The notes beneath the pieces are model-generated. The model saw nothing but the letters and a program-made list of their open reading frames with translations, ran no database searches and had not been told where the DNA came from. A stretch of DNA of 5,971 nucleotides. Origin: an uncultured Desulfovibrio sp. Lineage in GTDB: Bacteria; Desulfobacterota; Desulfovibrionia; Desulfovibrionales; Desulfovibrionaceae. This document shows, in pieces, positions 5,466 to 5,971 of this stretch. Positions within the stretch are counted from its first letter, which is position 1; the number at the start of each line of letters is the position of its first letter. Made by a program: the position numbers and the translations under genes. The stretch is from assembly GCA_946490455.1 (NCBI GenBank), contig CAMLXE010000120.1, positions 1-5,971 on the forward strand, given 5' to 3'.

Positions 5466-5809
5466 GGGGAAGTTCTTCAACTGCTCATTCCTACCTGCAT
5501 AATCTTGCAATACGTTCGTATCCTGAACATGCACCGAAACCAGTCCGGACCTGTGCGACCAATGACTGGCAATGTCTCCTTGGCCTCCCCTCTTCCATTG
5601 GACAAATGCCACCAAAGGCGTCATTCCTCATTTGCAACGGCTTATCAGGCCATCATATGTCTTCACTGTAACAAAAGACAGTTGGCTTGCATGCTTGCGA
5701 CGAGCCATTTCTCACATGGCGACATATGCAACAAAATGGAGTGCAAACGATCCATCTGGCAGGGGTATGGGACAGGAGCCAGAAGGGAAACGCTTCAGAG
5801 CGCGCTGGG
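5466..5809. other. Region upstream of cstA with no recognisable gene
   Basis: Apart from the inverted repeat at 5510-5521 I see nothing identifiable. Open frames on both strands (73 and 93 residues minus, 70-102 residues plus) give Cys/His/Ser-rich proteins without domains and overlap one another, as expected of non-coding DNA. No tRNA, known riboswitch consensus or transposon end was found. It probably holds regulatory DNA between cstA and a divergent gene to the right, or the remains of a decayed gene. Confidence 0.5.
5510..5521. repeat. Inverted repeat ATACG-TT-CGTAT upstream of the cstA promoter
   Basis: Perfect 5-bp arms flank a 2-bp centre. It lies about 45 bp upstream of the -35, roughly -81 to -92 from the predicted start, a position used by some activators. 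No known regulator consensus is recognised. Confidence 0.3.
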
Positions 5810-5971
5810 ATGAGTACTGAAGAAATGCCAGTGGAGTCCCCCAGACATAGCCGGTGGTACCTGCTGCACGCCTGTAAAAAGGCCTTCCTGCCAGCCGCGT
5901 TAAAATGGGTACACGTACGACCTGGCATCTGCATTTCTGTTATCGTTGGCCCAAAACGGCTTCCTGTGTAC
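5810..5971 (+). CDS. Partial unrecognised protein, N-terminal 54 residues running off the right edge
   Basis: A plus-strand frame is open from 5672 to the last base (100 codons) with no stop. Starting at the ATG at 5810 it begins MSTEEMPVESPRHSRWYLL, followed by a basic stretch (KKAF), a KWVHVRPG segment at about 31-38, and a short hydrophobic strand ICISVIVGP. About 57% of its codons end in G or C and it uses common codons such as CTG, GCC and GGC, like the firm genes here. No strong ribosome site precedes any candidate start; other in-frame starts are ATG 5726, GTG 5741 and ATG 5825. I do not recognise the family. The opposite strand is also open over much of this stretch but gives an implausible Cys-rich protein. 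Existence of a gene is moderately likely; its exact start is uncertain. Confidence 0.4.
   Translation, partial: MSTEEMPVESPRHSRWYLLHACKKAFLPAALKWVHVRPGICISVIVGPKRLPVY

Noticed and set aside
5403..5624. 73-codon minus-strand frame directly upstream of cstA
   Set aside because: It spans the cstA promoter and leader, and has no domain or convincing ribosome site.
5760..5880. Cobalamin-riboswitch-like fragments (GGGAA, GCCAGTGG)
   Set aside because: The order and conserved core of the B12 box are not satisfied on either strand.

Overview
The window appears to be a chromosomal stretch of moderate GC content from a Desulfovibrionaceae-like bacterium (Desulfovibrio, Bilophila or a relative). That placement is inference from recalled protein style: the RuvX variant motif, the 477-residue CstA, and ruvX overlapping mltG. 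No phylogenetic marker such as rRNA is present, and no search was run. I see no insertion sequence, phage gene, CRISPR array, tRNA or rRNA.

Layout, left to right. (1) Positions 1-183, minus strand, hold the first 61 codons of a nitroreductase-family flavoprotein that runs off the left edge; it has a strong ribosome binding site. (2) A 145-bp divergent gap separates it from ruvX (329-757, plus), which overlaps mltG (754-2046, plus) by 4 bp (ATGA). This pair looks like a housekeeping operon. (3) A perfect 13-bp hairpin at 2056-2090 is shared as a bidirectional terminator with the converging gene. (4) A MATE-family multidrug exporter lies at 2099-3496, minus, behind a roughly 205-nt leader with a good sigma-70 promoter (3709-3737) and two mutually exclusive RNA pairings. 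(5) A CstA-family pyruvate/peptide transporter lies at 3891-5324, minus, with its own near-consensus sigma-70 promoter (5436-5465) and a roughly 105-nt leader rich in palindromes. (6) The last 500 bp are mostly without recognisable genes. A reading frame stays open from 5672 to the right edge on the plus strand and probably holds the start of an unrecognised gene near 5810.

The genes are not one functional system. ruvX and mltG link chromosome maintenance or rRNA processing with cell-wall synthesis. The MATE exporter and CstA are independent membrane transporters, each with its own promoter. No complete new system can be claimed. The most interesting unexplained material is in the non-coding DNA: the structured cstA leader, the attenuator-like MATE leader, and the orphan region at the right end.
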